From positions 1-64,000 of the IMG/VR virus record IMGVR_UViG_3300044511_000233: a DNA stretch of 64,000 bases; one strand, 5' to 3'. The position numbers and the translations under genes were made by a program. Origin of the DNA: a virus. Positions 24,030 through 31,817 of the stretch are shown here, piece after piece. The notes below the pieces were generated by a model. That model was not told the DNA's origin and ran no database searches. It saw only the letters and a list, made by a program, of their open reading frames with translations. Position 1 is the first letter of the stretch. Each line of letters begins with the position of its first letter.

Positions 24030-24436
24030 TCCCACTCATGGCATTCACGAAGGTCTCCCGAGAGCAGCATCGCGCTGCCCTTATCACTGAAATCCGCTAC
24101 GCTATCGTCAAGAACCCGAAGAAGGACGATGACGCGCCCACGTTCACGGGCCGGCTGAAGATCCCGGTCAGCATCGTCTCTCTTCTTGGTTGGTCGAACG
24201 ATGCTTCTCTCGACGTCGCGGTCGGCGATGGCGACGACGCGGGTTGGTTTTCCATCAACCCGGCGCCGGAAGGCGAGAAGCATCGTGCGAGGTTCAAGAC
24301 CCAGAAGAACGGCGTCGGCGTCTATTCTTCGTCAGCAATCGTTCCGACCGGCACCGCGGCCCAGGTGAAGACCTATGCCCCCGAGGCGCGCTTGGACGAA
24401 GCGTCCAAGACGCTCTTCGTCAAGCTCGCGGCCTAG
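24026..24436 (+). CDS. Unknown beta-rich protein
   Basis: About 136 residues; ATG 24026 overlaps the preceding stop, and ATG 24038 (MAFTKVSREQHRAALITEIR) is an alternative. The centre (VSIVSLLGWSNDASLDVAVG) and the rest suggest a compact alpha/beta domain with a Gly/Asp loop. No family recognised. A strong terminator follows its stop by about 30 bases. Confidence 0.6.
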   Translation: MIPLMAFTKVSREQHRAALITEIRYAIVKNPKKDDDAPTFTGRLKIPVSIVSLLGWSNDASLDVAVGDGDDAGWFSINPAPEGEKHRARFKTQKNGVGVYSSSAIVPTGTAAQVKTYAPEARLDEASKTLFVKLAA

Positions 24437-24464
24437 ACCCGCCCACCCTCTAGGCCGTTTGAGA

Positions 24465-24504
24465 GGCCCACGACGCCGTCCAGAGCCGCGTCGTGGGCCT
24501 TTTT
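24465..24504 (+). terminator. Rho-independent terminator
   Basis: GGCCCACGACGC pairs with GCGTCGTGGGCC (12 bp) around an 11-base loop, followed by TTTTT. Confidence 0.93.
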
Positions 24505-24533
24505 ATATCTACCTCACTTCAGGAGTCCTACGC

Positions 24534-24878
24534 ATGTCTCTCAATGATCGTTCGATCGAACATCGTATCGTTGACTACCTCGTCGACGTGCTCGGCAATC
24601 CCAAGGAGATTGAGACCGGGCCTCTCATCGCTCTTGTGAGTGATGCGATCGGCGACGCTTCCGAGGAGAAGCGTCTCGAATTTTTGAACAGATTGGAAAG
24701 CGAAGCTGTGTCGCATGTCCACGAGGCGTTGCATGCAACTTACATGGCGGCGGATGTCGTTGATCGGCATGTCGTCAACGCGAAAGCTGTTGTCGTCGAT
24801 CCTGCTTTGAAGGAGATCGCTGATCGCGCCAGTGAAGCACTCGGTGAACTCTATCAGGCGATTGGAGCAAAGCTCTAA
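24534..24878 (+). CDS. Unknown helical protein
   Basis: This 114-residue protein begins MSLNDRSIEHRIVDYLVDVL and is helical throughout (LEFLNRLESEAVSHVHEALH). ATG 24534 has AGGAG upstream. It lies alone between two terminators, so it must have its own promoter or depend on readthrough. No family recognised. Confidence 0.65.
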   Translation: MSLNDRSIEHRIVDYLVDVLGNPKEIETGPLIALVSDAIGDASEEKRLEFLNRLESEAVSHVHEALHATYMAADVVDRHVVNAKAVVVDPALKEIADRASEALGELYQAIGAKL

Positions 24879-24916
24879 TCTACTCAATCACGCCCACAGC
24901 CTCACGCTCCCCCACA

Positions 24917-24952
24917 ACTCGCCTCGATCCACATCAAGGTGAGTTTCTTTTT
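24917..24952 (+). terminator. Rho-independent terminator
   Basis: ACTCGCCT pairs with AGGTGAGT (one G-T pair) around a 12-base loop, followed by TTCTTTTT. Confidence 0.8.
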
Positions 24953-24977
24953 GTGCCCAAGCGTCACGCTCACAGCC
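24939..24977. repeat. 39-bp direct repeat (terminator/leader), copy 2
   Basis: Partner of 23619-23657 with one mismatch. It ends GCTCACAGCC and leads into the next small gene. Confidence 0.9.
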
Positions 24978-24997
24978 TGAACAAAGGACTGACACCT

Positions 24998-25156
24998 ATG
25001 AACATCTTCGACATGAAGCGCAGTCGCATCTATTGGCCCTACGCCAGCCGCGTCCGTCAGTCGCGCTACACCGGCGAGATGCTGCGCATGATCCGCAAGC
25101 ATGGACAGGAGCGTGAGTGTGAGCGGCGCCGGGCGCGAGATGGAGCACTGCTATGA
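24998..25156 (+). CDS. Very small basic protein
   Basis: This 52-residue protein begins MNIFDMKRSRIYWPYASRVR and has a basic C-terminal helix (MIRKHGQERECERRRARDG). It starts about 20 bases after the repeated leader. Its stop overlaps the next start (ATGA). It is the first gene of a long run of overlapping small genes. Confidence 0.6.
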   Translation: MNIFDMKRSRIYWPYASRVRQSRYTGEMLRMIRKHGQERECERRRARDGALL

Positions 25157-25797
25157 GCACACGGTCTGACATCATCGTTCACTGCACCGACAATAAGTGG
25201 CGTCGTGTTTATTGCCACTGGGACGGCTACCTGGAGCACAATGGTCGCATCCTCTTCGACCATTACACAGACCGTGTTCTTGCAACGGATCTCGTCATGC
25301 CGGGGGATATGTCGTCGCTCGGCGCTAAAGGCGGCAAGCGAACCAAATGGTCAGATACTGAAGGTCCGTATTACACGCGGTTCACTGAAGGACCTCATCA
25401 ATATGAGATGTTGCCTCAGTTTAAAGGCATCACGCTCTATTACGCCGGTCGTCAGGATCAGACGGTGGAGCAGAACGGACGCCTGGAAAAACTCACGGGT
25501 AAGGCCCTTATCGACGCTCACAAACCAATCGTTGGCGACTCACTCTTCGATGTCTGGCCCCCTGAAGATACGTGGACAGAATACACTTACGTCTTTGCTG
25601 ATCATCATGACGGGCGCGGGTTCACATGGTGGGTCGGAGACCCTGACGAGGGTTCGCAGACACTCGTTGATCTCGGCGAGGCCCTGCAAGGCAAACGCAC
25701 CATCCGCTCGAACATCAAGATGTTCGGCGGCATCGTGCTTGGCAAGCACGGATCAGTCGATCCGACGCTCGATACGCGCGACGAGGCAAATCGATGA
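25153..25797 (+). CDS. Conserved phage protein of unknown function
   Basis: This 214-residue protein begins MSTRSDIIVHCTDNKWRRVY and contains CHWDGYLEHNGRILFDHYT. I recall this N-terminal (R/K)SxIIVxxxDxxWxRIYCHWDGY pattern in many phage proteins, none characterised to my knowledge. A Trp/Tyr-rich middle (DTWTEYTYVFADHHDGRGFT) follows. It is by far the largest in the run of small early genes, and overlaps both neighbours by four bases. Confidence 0.7.
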   Translation: MSTRSDIIVHCTDNKWRRVYCHWDGYLEHNGRILFDHYTDRVLATDLVMPGDMSSLGAKGGKRTKWSDTEGPYYTRFTEGPHQYEMLPQFKGITLYYAGRQDQTVEQNGRLEKLTGKALIDAHKPIVGDSLFDVWPPEDTWTEYTYVFADHHDGRGFTWWVGDPDEGSQTLVDLGEALQGKRTIRSNIKMFGGIVLGKHGSVDPTLDTRDEANR

Positions 25798-26078
25798 AAC
25801 TCCGCTTCAACCCCTTCCATAAAGTCGACTGCCGCTACGGTGCTCCGCACGGCAGACACGGCAACGCGATCGAAGACGCCCCGCATCCCCTCGACAAGCT
25901 CGTCGTCACGCACTGCGGTGGAGACGGGTTTTACGACAAAGGCGGAGCCTACTGGGGCCACTCCAAAGTCTACGCCGTCCATACCAGGGACGGGTCCTAC
26001 TGCACCTACGTCGGCGCCATCTCTCACAAGCAGGCGCTGCAGTTCGTTGAGGAGGCTTCCGATGCGCACGTTCGGTGA
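25794..26078 (+). CDS. Small unknown protein
   Basis: This 94-residue protein begins MKLRFNPFHKVDCRYGAPHG. It is rich in His, Gly and aromatic residues (VVTHCGGDGFYDKGGAYWGH), which could bind metal, but no motif is clear. It overlaps neighbours at both ends. Confidence 0.6.
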   Translation: MKLRFNPFHKVDCRYGAPHGRHGNAIEDAPHPLDKLVVTHCGGDGFYDKGGAYWGHSKVYAVHTRDGSYCTYVGAISHKQALQFVEEASDAHVR

Positions 26079-26274
26079 GATCGACCTCGTTCTCGACGGC
26101 GACACTGTAACGATCGCGTTCGATCGCGATGCGGATTGGTGGACGGACACTCCTGTTGACGCCAAACACGCTGACTTCATTCAGACCAAGGTCAACGCCG
26201 AGTTCGAGGGCGCGGGATACATGCGCCTCATGGATGGTTCTATGAGGAGGACACGATGCCGAAGTTTGCTGTGA
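26062..26274 (+). CDS. Small unknown protein
   Basis: This 70-residue protein begins MRTFGEIDLVLDGDTVTIAF. GGAGG lies upstream of ATG 26062, inside the preceding gene. It overlaps the next gene by 19 bases. No family recognised. Confidence 0.55.
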   Translation: MRTFGEIDLVLDGDTVTIAFDRDADWWTDTPVDAKHADFIQTKVNAEFEGAGYMRLMDGSMRRTRCRSLL

Positions 26275-26441
26275 ACATTGAAGAGACTTGTTCCTATAAG
26301 GTCGTCGTCGAGGCTTCTGATATAAACGAAGCTAAGGGGTTAGCGCTTGACACGTTGATCAATGCTCCCGACCTGTCGGTGTTCTTTGTCGCGTGCAGTG
26401 ATCGTGAGATCCTCAACGTCAAGGAGATTACCAATGGCTGA
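26256..26441 (+). CDS. Small unknown protein
   Basis: This 61-residue protein begins MPKFAVNIEETCSYKVVVEA. It has a compact beta-alpha-beta look (VVVEASDINEAKGLALDTLI), as in many tiny phage proteins. AGGAGG lies five bases upstream of ATG 26256. Confidence 0.6.
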   Translation: MPKFAVNIEETCSYKVVVEASDINEAKGLALDTLINAPDLSVFFVACSDREILNVKEITNG

Positions 26442-26667
26442 ATACAAATCACCCAACGGAGCCTACATCAAGGGCACGCTCGAAACACTCTCCGGCGTCG
26501 CGCTGATCAACGGCATCGACGAGAGCGGTGAGCCCGAACACTGCGGCGAGACCGAAATTTATTGGGACGAGCAGAAGACTGTCGAACGCGACGGTAAGCC
26601 CGTCTACGTCGACACTGAGGGTTCCGAGTGGACCTTCGATCAGCTTACGAAGGTGGAAGATGATTAA
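26434..26667 (+). CDS. Small acidic protein
   Basis: This 77-residue protein begins MAEYKSPNGAYIKGTLETLS and is acidic with a beta-rich pattern. AAGGAG precedes ATG 26434. It overlaps both neighbours by eight bases. No family recognised. Confidence 0.6.
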   Translation: MAEYKSPNGAYIKGTLETLSGVALINGIDESGEPEHCGETEIYWDEQKTVERDGKPVYVDTEGSEWTFDQLTKVEDD

Positions 26668-26935
26668 CGGCTTCATTATTGCCGCCCTCGCGCTCCCCAA
26701 CGACAAAAAACGTGAGCTCGCCTGGAAATTGCTCGACAACCTCGGCATCAGCGTCCTTGTCGCGCTCGACGTTGAAGACCTGATTGAAGACCGCAGCGAC
26801 GCTGATCTACCTCCGGTTCCGAGAGAACTCCTGCTCCAAGCAATGCGCAACGTCGCAGAAGGCGACTGGAGCGACCAATCGACTGCCGCGAAGGAAGCCG
26901 TCGAGCGCGAGATCGAGAGGTTGACCAATGGCTAA
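26660..26935 (+). CDS. Small helical protein
   Basis: This 91-residue protein begins MINGFIIAALALPNDKKREL. It is mostly helical and acidic, ending AVEREIERLTNG. AGGTGG lies upstream. It overlaps both neighbours. No family recognised. Confidence 0.6.
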   Translation: MINGFIIAALALPNDKKRELAWKLLDNLGISVLVALDVEDLIEDRSDADLPPVPRELLLQAMRNVAEGDWSDQSTAAKEAVEREIERLTNG

Positions 26936-27266
26936 GATCGAACTCGTCTGTCCCACCCGCGGCGCCGCGGACATGGTGCGCGATGCTGCCGCGCGTTGGA
27001 ATGCGGAGACCCAAGAATGGGAACGCTCGTCGATCTATGACGTGATGACGTGCGACTCCTGCGGTGAGGAGACTTACGAGTGCGGTGAGGTCGATCTCGA
27101 TACGCTGCCGAATGAAGACTCGCACGACTGGATCGTGCTCGCGAACGCGGCCGAGAAGACACCCAATGACAAGCGCACGCTGACGCAGAAATACCTCATC
27201 TGGAAGGCCCACGAGGAAGGGTATGACTTGTCGGACGAAGCCGTCGAGTTGGAGGATTGTGAATGA
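26928..27266 (+). CDS. Small protein with Cys pair
   Basis: This 112-residue protein begins MAKIELVCPTRGAADMVRDA. MTCDSCGEETYEC gives three closely spaced Cys that, with the early Cys, could form a zinc site. The segment AAARWNAETQEWERSSIYDV before it resembles phage proteins that add a zinc-ribbon to a short helical domain. It overlaps both neighbours. Confidence 0.6.
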   Translation: MAKIELVCPTRGAADMVRDAAARWNAETQEWERSSIYDVMTCDSCGEETYECGEVDLDTLPNEDSHDWIVLANAAEKTPNDKRTLTQKYLIWKAHEEGYDLSDEAVELEDCE

Positions 27267-27460
27267 AATTCGCTCTTGAAATCGATTGCAACAATGCAGC
27301 CTTCGATGATGATGTCAGCGAAGTGGTCGACATCCTAAACCATTTTGCGATCAAACTTGCTTCGGAACGTCCACCGATCGGCGCCCGCATTTTTCTACGT
27401 GACATCAACGGCAATCGGGTTGGGTTTGCTCAATTCATCGAGGACACCAATGCTTGTTGA
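27263..27460 (+). CDS. Small unknown protein
   Basis: This 65-residue protein begins MKFALEIDCNNAAFDDDVSE and ends GFAQFIEDTNAC. It looks like a beta-alpha-beta unit (VVDILNHFAIKLASE, ARIFLRDINGNRVGF), a form common in small phage proteins. ATG overlaps the preceding stop. Confidence 0.6.
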   Translation: MKFALEIDCNNAAFDDDVSEVVDILNHFAIKLASERPPIGARIFLRDINGNRVGFAQFIEDTNAC

Positions 27461-27641
27461 GACCCACGGCTCCATCACGCTCCTACGCCCCGAGTGTGAG
27501 CTTGACGACGACTTTATCAAGACTCAGCTCTCGCCCGACAACTGGCAGCATTTCGGCGGCGCCATCGCCGTTGAACCCCGCTGCGTCCCTGCAATTCTTG
27601 AGGGCCTTATCGAGTATGGGTGCGATTACGAGCATGCGTAG
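27450..27641 (+). CDS. Small unknown protein
   Basis: This 63-residue protein begins MLVETHGSITLLRPECELDD. GAGG lies upstream of ATG 27450. It overlaps the previous gene by 11 bases and the next by at least eight. No family recognised. Confidence 0.55.
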   Translation: MLVETHGSITLLRPECELDDDFIKTQLSPDNWQHFGGAIAVEPRCVPAILEGLIEYGCDYEHA

Positions 27642-27873
27642 AGCGTTCCTCAACAACCTTCCGGCGCATCTAATCGCGACGCCGTGTCAATACGACCCTG
27701 ACACGCTCTTCATTCACAACCGGAATCGGAATGACCTCCCGGAGGGGATCATTCACTTTACCCCCGATAATTGCATCGACGATTACACGCCGCTGCTTGC
27801 TCCATACATCCCGACCGCACCCGCAGCCTCAGATAGCGTGTCGTCGAGGTTCAGAAACGCGAGAAAACTATGA
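27634..27873 (+). CDS. Small unknown protein
   Basis: About 79 residues from ATG 27634 (MRRAFLNNLPAHLIATPCQY); ATG 27616 is an alternative. It contains Pro/Asn-rich loops (YDPDTLFIHNRNRNDLPEGI) and no recognisable motif. It overlaps both neighbours. Confidence 0.5.
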   Translation: MRRAFLNNLPAHLIATPCQYDPDTLFIHNRNRNDLPEGIIHFTPDNCIDDYTPLLAPYIPTAPAASDSVSSRFRNARKL

Positions 27874-28397
27874 CACTCGACCAAGCAAGAGACAATTTCA
27901 GAGATGACCCATGCCCAGCTACTGCGCAAGAATATCTTGAAAGGGCTACTTCTTATTGGGTGGACGGCATCATCTCTTGTGAAACGCGCGACAATGTTAT
28001 CAGTGAGACCGCGCCCTATCGAACGACGAAGGGTTATTCTTACGCTGAAGTCGAAGCCGCGATGTGTGCTTGGGAACACGTCGACAGCAATACCACCACC
28101 GCGGCCCTTGAGCTGAAAGATTCCTATGCGCCTGTTCGAGCGCGGTTTGATGGATGGCGTCAAGCTAACGGCACTGGCGCGATGCGTGAGGCTTGCATCA
28201 GGCTCGCGCCATGGATCGAGCATGTGTGGCTCGCATCTCGCGATAACTACACCATGTGTTTTGATTGGGACTTCGTCCCGTATCTCCTGGGCCTCGTAAC
28301 GTGGCCCGATGATGGAACGTGGCCGATCCATCCATCAGTGGAATTCACCGCGAAGCTGGTCAATTTTCGCTTCGGCAACGCTGGCCTGAAGGGCTGA
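27870..28397 (+). CDS. Unknown protein of the early block
   Basis: This 175-residue protein begins MTLDQARDNFRDDPCPATAQ. It is helical at the N-terminus (AQEYLERATSYWVDGIISCE) and Trp-rich later (WLASRDNYTMCFDWDFVPYL). It is one of the larger proteins of this block. ATG overlaps the preceding stop (ATGA). No family recognised. Confidence 0.62.
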   Translation: MTLDQARDNFRDDPCPATAQEYLERATSYWVDGIISCETRDNVISETAPYRTTKGYSYAEVEAAMCAWEHVDSNTTTAALELKDSYAPVRARFDGWRQANGTGAMREACIRLAPWIEHVWLASRDNYTMCFDWDFVPYLLGLVTWPDDGTWPIHPSVEFTAKLVNFRFGNAGLKG

Positions 28398-28401
28398 GCT
28401 G

Positions 28402-28593
28402 ATGGACCAGCCAGCAACGGTGACCAGGGTTGCCGTCACCTACGAGCAGCTTGGCACCTTCGACCGTGACGGGCGTCAGACCTCACGTCATGTCGGTCCT
28501 TGCAAACTGACGTGGTTCTCGCCGCCTCACACCGGCGTCTTTTTCCTTATCAATGTCGAGCCTTTCGTGCCTGAAAAGGAGCCTTCCAAATGA
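28402..28593 (+). CDS. Small unknown protein
   Basis: This 63-residue protein begins MDQPATVTRVAVTYEQLGTF. It appears beta-rich and ends FVPEKEPSK. It starts five bases after the previous stop and its stop overlaps the next ATG. Confidence 0.55.
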   Translation: MDQPATVTRVAVTYEQLGTFDRDGRQTSRHVGPCKLTWFSPPHTGVFFLINVEPFVPEKEPSK

Positions 28594-28871
28594 AGATCTG
28601 GATTCTCTTATCCTGTATCCCGAAGGACCACTATCCGTGCTTCCCACAAATTTTCCTTGACGAGGACGTTGCAGAGGACGCGGCCGAGCGCGCGATCCTC
28701 GATGAGTGGTGGGTGTGGATGGGCCCGGATGAAGTGCCGCCGCTCGACTATGCAGAGACGAAACGGCGTGCCCGTCCAGTGGTCGATTGGCGTAAAGCGC
28801 AACGTCTAATTATCGAGACTGACGACGAGATGCGCTACGGTGCGTGGGAGATTACGGCGCATGGCATCTAG
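28590..28871 (+). CDS. Small unknown protein
   Basis: This 93-residue protein begins MKIWILLSCIPKDHYPCFPQ. Its pattern resembles small phage proteins with a strand, acidic helix and Trp-rich loop (AAERAILDEWWVWMGPDEVP). AAAAGGAG lies upstream. It overlaps both neighbours. Confidence 0.58.
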   Translation: MKIWILLSCIPKDHYPCFPQIFLDEDVAEDAAERAILDEWWVWMGPDEVPPLDYAETKRRARPVVDWRKAQRLIIETDDEMRYGAWEITAHGI

Positions 28872-29058
28872 CACTCCTGACCACTGTCTTGCATGCGCCG
28901 CCTGCGGGCGGCTTTTTCATGCCGAGGACCTCGACGCGAAACCTAATCCTGAGGACAAGCTTCCAGGGGAAACTGATGAGGAAGCTGCCGAGCGAGGCGT
29001 CAATTTCGAACGGCTTGAATGTCAGGAGTGTTACGGTCCGAACTTCAGCGAGATGTGA
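28861..29058 (+). CDS. Small zinc-ribbon protein
   Basis: This 65-residue protein carries two Cys pairs, CLACAACGRLF near the N-terminus and LECQECYG near the C-terminus, which should form a zinc ribbon. The linker is acidic. ATG 28861 overlaps the previous gene by 11 bases. A role in DNA or protein binding is likely but not specified. Confidence 0.62.
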   Translation: MASSTPDHCLACAACGRLFHAEDLDAKPNPEDKLPGETDEEAAERGVNFERLECQECYGPNFSEM

Positions 29059-29067
29059 GAGGTTTCC

Positions 29068-29304
29068 ATGTTTTCCCTCAAGACGTCGAAGGGCTGCGCT
29101 TGGCGCGCCTTTTATCTTTACTGGAATAATGTCCTGATACTTTACCTTGGGATTGACCCGACTTTCCAAACGAGTAGAGCCCGCGTTTTTGGCGCAGTTG
29201 CCGGTCGCAAAAGTTGCGTCGGCGGGCGAACCGCTATGTGGGGATTCTCATTCCTAACGTGGCGCAGTCGTTATTGGTGGCGACTTGATGGGAGGCGCAA
29301 ATGA
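29068..29304 (+). CDS. Small basic Trp-rich protein
   Basis: This 78-residue protein begins MFSLKTSKGCAWRAFYLYWN and ends WRSRYWWRLDGRRK. It is strongly basic and aromatic, with a possible short membrane-facing segment (AFYLYWNNVLILYLGI). GAGAGG lies upstream of ATG 29068. Its stop overlaps the next start. Confidence 0.5.
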   Translation: MFSLKTSKGCAWRAFYLYWNNVLILYLGIDPTFQTSRARVFGAVAGRKSCVGGRTAMWGFSFLTWRSRYWWRLDGRRK

Positions 29305-29660
29305 CCGTGTTTGATCCGAAGACTGCGACTCATGCTGAGTGCGAACTGCACATTATCTGCCAGTTCGCCACCGTGGCTCTCGAGAAGGGCTTCACTATCT
29401 CCGTTTGCGACGGCGAGGATTGGACGCTTGTGCGTTCCCGCGACCTCTCCGTGATTATGGGCGCGCTGCGGACGACGGATGAGGACTGGTTGGCGGTTCG
29501 TGACCCCACCCTCAAGGGAAAAAGGGTAGGTGTTGTCCAGTGTGTTTATGGCAATGAGCCATGGGTGGTGATTGCTGATTACAGTGACAATGAAGCAATG
29601 CGCGAGCTGATCCAACCTGCTGAAATTGCGGCGAAGCAGATTGAGGAAGCCAGATCATGA
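29301..29660 (+). CDS. Unknown protein of the early block
   Basis: This 119-residue protein begins MTVFDPKTATHAECELHIIC. It has an alpha/beta pattern (GFTISVCDGEDWTLVRSRDL, GVVQCVYGNEPWVVIADYSD). GGGAGG precedes ATG 29301. I recall no family. Its stop overlaps the KTSC-domain gene. Confidence 0.62.
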   Translation: MTVFDPKTATHAECELHIICQFATVALEKGFTISVCDGEDWTLVRSRDLSVIMGALRTTDEDWLAVRDPTLKGKRVGVVQCVYGNEPWVVIADYSDNEAMRELIQPAEIAAKQIEEARS

Positions 29661-29863
29661 TGGAAATGAAACCTCTTAACAGTTCGAACCTCAAGGCTGT
29701 TGGGTTCGATGACGGCACGCTCATCATCGAGTTCACCAACAACACGAAATACTCCTACAAAAACGTGCCGCGCCACGTTTACGACGAGCTTCTGGCTGCG
29801 CCGTCTCACGGCAAGTTCTTCCATGCCCATATCCGCAACGTTTATGAGGTGACGAAGCTGTGA
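29657..29863 (+). CDS. KTSC-domain protein
   Basis: This 68-residue protein matches the KTSC domain as I recall it: AVGFDDGTLIIEFTNNTKYS, then YKNVPRHVYDELLAAPSHGK and FFHAHIRNVYEV. KTSC domains occur alone in phages or fused to tRNA-synthetase-related and other proteins and are thought to bind nucleic acid, but their job in phages is unknown. ATG 29657 overlaps the preceding stop. Confidence 0.75.
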   Translation: MMEMKPLNSSNLKAVGFDDGTLIIEFTNNTKYSYKNVPRHVYDELLAAPSHGKFFHAHIRNVYEVTKL

Positions 29864-30051
29864 CCACCTACCACGTCGTGTGGGAGATCGACATCGAGGG
29901 CGACGATCCCCGCGAAGCTGCGATCAAAGCGCGCGAAGCTCAACAGCACCCCCGGCCCGGATATTGGGTCGGGGTTTTTGATGTGACCGATGAGAACGGC
30001 AACACCGTTCGTGTTGATTTGGATGAGGAGCCTGTCAGCGATGGAGCATGA
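29860..30051 (+). CDS. Small unknown protein
   Basis: This 63-residue protein begins MTTYHVVWEIDIEGDDPREA and continues with a helix and GYWVGVFDVTDENGNTVRVD. The pattern HVxWEIDIxADxPxEAA...A is frequent in small phage proteins as I recall, with no function known. The start overlaps the KTSC gene stop (GTGA). Confidence 0.62.
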   Translation: MTTYHVVWEIDIEGDDPREAAIKAREAQQHPRPGYWVGVFDVTDENGNTVRVDLDEEPVSDGA

Positions 30052-30550
30052 TTATACCAAGGTTGTCGTGCAGCCTGACATTCCGATTGAAGATATGACT
30101 CAGCTCGAGGAACTGGTTCTGCAGTATGTGTTTGAGAATGCTAAAGACGGTGATGGCAGATATTTCTACAGCTCCGTTGCTCCAACTGAGCAGGTCGCGG
30201 TCCTTCGTGAGGACCTGGAACTGTCTCTTGGCGAATCGCAGAACGCGGTCAATCTTCTTACACAGGTTGTGAGTAAGGCTCTTGCAAATCAGTCTGATGA
30301 ATGGGTTGAGCTCGATCTGAATAACGACCTCCCCGACTCTTACCTCTATATCCTTCAGCAGATCGTCGCGCGTTCCAAGACCCTCAAATACATCACGCTC
30401 CAGATCGCTTTCACCTGCGATAAGATGCGGCCAGGGTCGATCGGCGGCGCCGCTTATGTGGTCCTGCCGACTGAAATTGTGTCGATGAGCACGTTCAATT
30501 TCGCCGACACAGTGTTGATTGAGAGGGGTCTTCATGCTCAACATAATTAA
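30041..30550 (+). CDS. Unknown protein of the early block
   Basis: This 169-residue protein begins MEHDYTKVVVQPDIPIEDMT. It is helical with hydrophobic strands at the C-terminus (AAYVVLPTEIVSMSTFNFAD). It overlaps the preceding gene by 11 bases and the next by 17. No family recognised. Confidence 0.6.
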   Translation: MEHDYTKVVVQPDIPIEDMTQLEELVLQYVFENAKDGDGRYFYSSVAPTEQVAVLREDLELSLGESQNAVNLLTQVVSKALANQSDEWVELDLNNDLPDSYLYILQQIVARSKTLKYITLQIAFTCDKMRPGSIGGAAYVVLPTEIVSMSTFNFADTVLIERGLHAQHN

Positions 30551-31214
30551 AGCGCTTCTCTCCAAAACTACGGAGAACGGCTGCACTGAAGCAGAGGCGT
30601 TCGCGGCGCTTCTTAAGGCTCGTCAGCTTATGGATGCGCATAACATTTCCCTTTCTGATCTGCAGGATGAACCGCTGATCGAGCAGCGGCAACGCATCCG
30701 CAACACGCACAAGATCAAGATTGGACTCGCGACTGCAATTTCGAGGTTCTGCGAATGCAGAGCGTGGAAATCTGCGGTCAACACGTCATCGTCCGATATC
30801 GTGTTCTTCGGTTATCCGCAGGATGTGCAACTCGCCGATTGGATGCTCGAGACACTTTCGAAGTTCATTGAACGACAGCGCGACGAATATCTCTCGACCC
30901 TCTCAACTCGGGACGATCGTAGGTATCACAAGAACGGGTTCGAGGTTGCGGCTGTGAACCGCCTTTCGGAACGACTCAAAGAGCTTGCTCCGAAACCCCC
31001 GGTCGTGTCGCCTAGCGACGGCAAGTCACTTATTGTGACGAAGCAAGCTCTTATTACCGAGGAGCTTTCGAAGAAAGGCGTTCGTTTCTCTCAATCACGA
31101 TCACGTCGGGTTAATTGCTCACGTGATGCAATAGATGCAGGGCGCGCTGCCGGAGACTCGGCAACGATTGCGAGACCGATCGATGCTTCGTTCAGTCAGA
31201 AGCTGCTGAGATGA
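30534..31214 (+). CDS. DUF2786-type protein
   Basis: About 226 residues from ATG 30534, with GAGAGG upstream. The N-terminal 45 residues (IKALLSKTTENGCTEAEAFA, ALLKARQLMDAHNI) match the DUF2786 pattern, helices with TEAEA...KA..LM. The remainder (residues 60-150, DIVFFGYPQDVQLADWMLET) resembles the domain that usually follows it. The family is widespread in phages and actinobacteria; its function is unknown. The C-terminal 60 residues are basic and Ser/Arg-rich. Confidence 0.75.
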   Translation: MLNIIKALLSKTTENGCTEAEAFAALLKARQLMDAHNISLSDLQDEPLIEQRQRIRNTHKIKIGLATAISRFCECRAWKSAVNTSSSDIVFFGYPQDVQLADWMLETLSKFIERQRDEYLSTLSTRDDRRYHKNGFEVAAVNRLSERLKELAPKPPVVSPSDGKSLIVTKQALITEELSKKGVRFSQSRSRRVNCSRDAIDAGRAAGDSATIARPIDASFSQKLLR

Positions 31215-31408
31215 TGTATCCAGGCAAGCTCTACAAATGGACCAAGGCGGCTCAAGAACGCGCCTTGGAACTCGACGTGAAAGGACACTCACGTCAGAAG
31301 ATAGCTGAAATCATCAACCATGAATTTCCTCAGCCAGTCGCCCTGACTGAGGACGCTGTCACCGCCAAGATTTGGCGTATGCGCAATGTTAGGATGGAGG
31401 TTTTGTGA
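31211..31408 (+). CDS. Small helix-turn-helix protein
   Basis: This 65-residue protein reads YKWTKAAQERALELDVKGHS then RQKIAEIINHEF and AVTAKIWRMR. Such a Trp-led three-helix unit with a turn before the recognition helix resembles GcrA/SANT-like DNA-binding domains. It could be a small early transcription factor. ATG 31211 overlaps the preceding stop. Confidence 0.6.
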   Translation: MMYPGKLYKWTKAAQERALELDVKGHSRQKIAEIINHEFPQPVALTEDAVTAKIWRMRNVRMEVL

Positions 31409-31764
31409 TGGAATACCGTAAAGGTGACGTGCTTCTCGTGCGGGTAGTGGCTACGTATGATCACGACGGTCTCAAGTCGGACATCATGGCTCACCCTCCG
31501 GGTGAGGAGTGGAACTCACGAGCTGTCAAGCTCGCGAACATCGTCGGCGTCGAGCGATTGAAGTTCGAACCGGGCGAGACTGCGGTCTATGACAACGAAC
31601 CCTGCGTCGTCAGGTTCGTTGACGCTGAGACGAACAAAGCATGGATCTCGTCAAAAGCTCTTGCAGTTGATGATCTTGTGGTTCCGGTTTCGACGTTGAC
31701 CCGGCCGGCGCCGGGTGAAAAGGAGCCGAACACCCCTTCAGCAGTTTACGAAGAGGTCTTCTGA
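31405..31764 (+). CDS. Unknown beta-rich protein
   Basis: This 119-residue protein starts at GTG 31405 or ATG 31408 (MEYRKGDVLLVRVVATYDHD). Its strands (GDVLLVRVVATY, NEPCVVRFVDAETNKAWISS) suggest a small barrel. A terminator follows its stop closely, ending the block of overlapping genes that begins at 24998. Confidence 0.6.
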   Translation: MMEYRKGDVLLVRVVATYDHDGLKSDIMAHPPGEEWNSRAVKLANIVGVERLKFEPGETAVYDNEPCVVRFVDAETNKAWISSKALAVDDLVVPVSTLTRPAPGEKEPNTPSAVYEEVF

Positions 31765-31788
31765 CCTCTCAACGTCACTCACAGTAAG

Positions 31789-31817
31789 AGCCCGTCTCTC
31801 ACAGAGACGGGCTTTTT
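31789..31817 (+). terminator. Rho-independent terminator
   Basis: AGCCCGTCTCT and AGAGACGGGCT form an 11-bp stem with a 3-base loop, followed by TTTT. The core GTCTCT-N3-AGAGAC is the recurrent palindrome. Confidence 0.92.
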
